NCBI GenBank assembly: GCA_025617745.1
Contig: CM046853.1
Span: 53,589,643-53,653,642, forward strand
DNA: 64,000 nt
Source of the DNA: Heliocidaris erythrogramma
Taxonomy: Eukaryota; Echinodermata; Echinoidea; Camarodonta; Echinometridae
Reading direction: 5' to 3'
Within the stretch, counting starts at the first letter, position 1, and the number at the start of each line of letters is the position of its first letter. This document shows positions 61,629 to 64,000 of the stretch, in pieces. Both the position numbers and the translations under genes were made by a program. Under the pieces are notes generated by a model. The model made no database searches. It had not been told where the DNA came from and saw only the letters and a list, made by a program, of their open reading frames with translations.

Positions 61629-63109
61629 TAGTATTAAGAATAAGAGAAATACATACATCGTCCACTCAGGAGGAATAAACTTTTAAAAATTCATGATGGC
61701 TTCCGACATCAACTGTGCAAGGTATGGATGGAAAATAAATTACATTTTCATTCTTTCCTATAACCCACAATGTCTGCAGCGATCTTAAAATGCCTAAATG
61801 ACAACGGTACTCAATCTTTATAATCACTCTTCTTCTATAAAATGATAGGTACATTTGGTCTTGCGAATAATGAATATATTTGTTTCCTTGGTGTTGGCGT
61901 CTCCTTCTCACCAAACAAAATGGAAGTGTCACGTGATCGGCCTCAGGTGTCCAATCAAAAGGCAGATCCATCAATCATACCCGACGCATATTGGTGTCGT
62001 TTGGTGTTACAGAGGCTCCTTAGTGGTATTATAAGATATACGCAGGTACTTTAAGAGTCATTTAAGAGTGGTCATTTTCTTTTCGCACTTTCTGAAATAT
62101 TCTTAAACCTAAGAAAATTAATGGTTAATATAGCGGTCGGCTAAATTGATGTTTTAAGAATCATTTAAACCTGATAATTATATTTCCACTAAATTCTGAA
62201 ATAATGTTTAATGTCTCCATTCTAGAGTAATGAAAACGTGCACTCCATAAAGACCTTATAAATTCTGGAAAAGATAAACGTAAAGAATATGTCTTTGTTT
62301 TCAATGGTTTTCTCAATTTTATAAATATGGAATTTCTAAGGTGTATCTCCACTTTTACTTTTAAAAATCAGTTTCAGAGTATTTGGGAAAGTGGAGGGAC
62401 ACAAATGTTATAAAGAATTCTGAAATGGTTTAATGATGATTTTTTTTTTCCTTATGATAAATTTCCTATTGAAATGCAATCTTTATTCGATTATTATAAC
62501 AGGAAAATCAAAATTTACCTCCATGATGTCGACAATATTACAGATTTAGGTTCCGTGAGGTTCAAAAGACCGCTACATCCCTTCAAATAATCATGTGGTG
62601 GAAATGGAGCAGGTATCATCAGTTTCATACAATTTCAGTGTCACTTAAATGCATTTCCCCTGATGTACAATACATACACCATTTGTGATATCATGTTAAA
62701 TCTATTTAAATACGAGAAATGGCTTCAGGCTTATCGAAACTTTGCGATTTCGTATGTTCAAAAAAAGAGAAACGGGAAGAAGTTATTGAGGTTATTTGGC
62801 CTTCAGTTGCACTTCATGGATACCATAAATACCGAATGAAAAATAAGATGAACATTTTATTAGAGAGTATAAGTATAAGAGAGAGTTATCAAAACTTTAC
62901 AGTATAGTTTTGGAGATCTTTTCTGATCTGTAATTTATTTGTAGGTCAAGATGGATAAATGCCATACGAAGAAAGACGATCATCAGCGTGAACTTCTCAG
63001 ATATCGATGGAACTTCTCCAAATATCATAATCCGCCTGATAAATGAACATGCCGAAGCCGCAAGCTGGCGACATTTCATTTTTCGCAATGTTGTCTTTTG
63101 CATTTCCCC
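61629..63109. other. intergenic DNA
   Basis: AT-rich, no recognisable gene or repeat family. A T9 tract lies near 62442. Confidence 0.5.
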
Positions 63110-63118
63110 CCTCGTATA

Positions 63119-63467
63119 TAGTCTAGTTCTGGACTCTTTTTATTGATTTTTTTATTCGCCGACTATACGCGATAAGCCGAGTGATGACGCGATCCCGAGA
63201 ACCTGTTGGCCCCGAAAAAAGAGAGTCCAGTGCAATTGCTCCACGCTGACGACTTTCCCTGAGATTTTTCAGGGAGAGCAATTAAAACTGGCCGCACCTC
63301 CCCAGCTAAAGCGCTAGTGAACTTTGGACCCCTGACGTCAGCGTGGAGCAATTGCACTGGACTCTTTTTTGGGGGGCCAACAGGTTCTCGGGATCGTGCC
63401 ATCACTCGGCTTATCGCGTATAGTAGGCGAATAAAAAATCAATAAAAAAGAGTCCAGAACTAGACTA
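63119..63467. mobile_element. foldback element with 132 bp near-perfect inverted repeats and 9 bp target duplication
   Basis: The arms are 63119-63251 and 63336-63467, starting TAGTCTAGTTCTGGACTC and ending with the exact complement, with only a few mismatches over about 130 bp. Direct 9 bp duplications CCTCGTATA flank it (63110-63118 and 63468-63476). The 84 bp centre contains an inner CCCTGA...TCAGGG stem. A 9 bp duplication with long inverted repeats is typical of Mutator-like elements; Merlin-type (8-9 bp) is the alternative. No coding capacity. Low arm divergence suggests a young insertion. Confidence 0.92.
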
Positions 63468-63476
63468 CCTCGTATA

Positions 63477-64000
63477 CAGAGGGGGGATGATGAAGAGGGG
63501 GAGTGAACCCCACCTCCCGCTTGATAACAACTGGCTAGTCCGTTTTTTTTAATATTTGGAGTGTCACTCCCTCCCACTGAGGTAAAGAAGATTCATACCC
63601 TTAAAATTATAATTATTTGTCACCCCACCCCCCTCTCTCTCTCTGTACCGATTTCTCTCCTCCTCCTCCTTCTCTCTCTCTCTCTCCCTCTCTCGTCCAC
63701 TCCCTCCTTCCTCATGTAGCCATGATAGCGTAACGGACATCCAAAAAACAATTCTAGATCTACAAACCTTACAATCCTTTAGACCTTTTTATTCAACCCC
63801 AAAAGGTCGATTACCAAAGACTAAAGCTAACCATGTAATTTGCCACATGAGTGATAAATTGCTTACTTAACAACACCAAATAAAAAGTAACGGTAATTAG
63901 TACACTCAAATTTCAGTGACGGTTCTGCCACGTCCATACGAGCTACAGATAAACCCAACACTTCATTTCTTGTTCTATTACAAAATACATGTATTACTTA
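63477..64000. other. intergenic DNA with CT microsatellite
   Basis: CT/CCT-rich run at about 63633-63705, otherwise nothing recognised. Confidence 0.7.

Overview
This is a 64 kb piece of AT-rich animal nuclear DNA. It has no operons, no ribosome-binding-site-led reading frames and no long open frames. It does have consensus splice sites, many microsatellites, long G/C homopolymers and several kinds of eukaryotic transposon debris. The one securely identified gene, an engrailed-class homeobox gene, together with repeat families I associate with marine invertebrates, suggests a marine invertebrate. An echinoderm (sea-urchin-like) is my favoured guess, but the sequence does not prove it.

The engrailed gene is read on the minus strand. 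Its first coding exon (39811-40171) encodes an EH1 repressor motif and the EH2 (WPAWVY...) motif, and ends at a good splice donor. No homeobox exon is visible on the minus strand from 39810 down to position 1. The left 39.8 kb is therefore most simply read as engrailed intron 1, or intron plus flank, with the homeodomain exon outside the window. A CCAAT box and a perfect CRE lie about 570-600 bp upstream of the ATG. The rest of the right side is intergenic.

Layout. 1-9410: noncoding, low-complexity patches. 9411-10293: inverted-repeat element with TTAA ends. 13542-13679: MITE. 14762-15131: CA/GT microsatellites around a GGACAA-type motif tract. 24129-24430: (TAA)n-linked interspersed repeat. 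29174-29217: homeodomain-like and CArG sites. 34917-35660: old tandem array of about 200 bp units. 36471-36671: TA-flanked MITE. 37683-38020: retroposon tails. 39811-40171: engrailed exon 1. 42270-42600: (AGT)n. 43250-44040: CpG-rich unidentified island. 44695-44930 and 46640-47725: non-LTR retrotransposon remnants, with three copies of an unnamed repeat nearby. 51096-51215: possible unidentified coding exon. 51985-53328: Tc1/mariner-type element with about 500 bp terminal inverted repeats. 53470-53948: recent tandem duplication. 54601-54812: hAT-type MITE with 8 bp target duplication. 56456-56910: (CAT/CAC)n. 58975-59892, 60107-60243, 61491-61628: further MITEs. 63119-63467: foldback element with 9 bp target duplication.

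Apart from engrailed, the content is mobile-element sediment and simple repeats. I found no undescribed multi-gene system. The least explained pattern is a degenerate 14-17 bp motif (GGACAACTAYCCCC-like) that forms irregular tracts at several separate loci.
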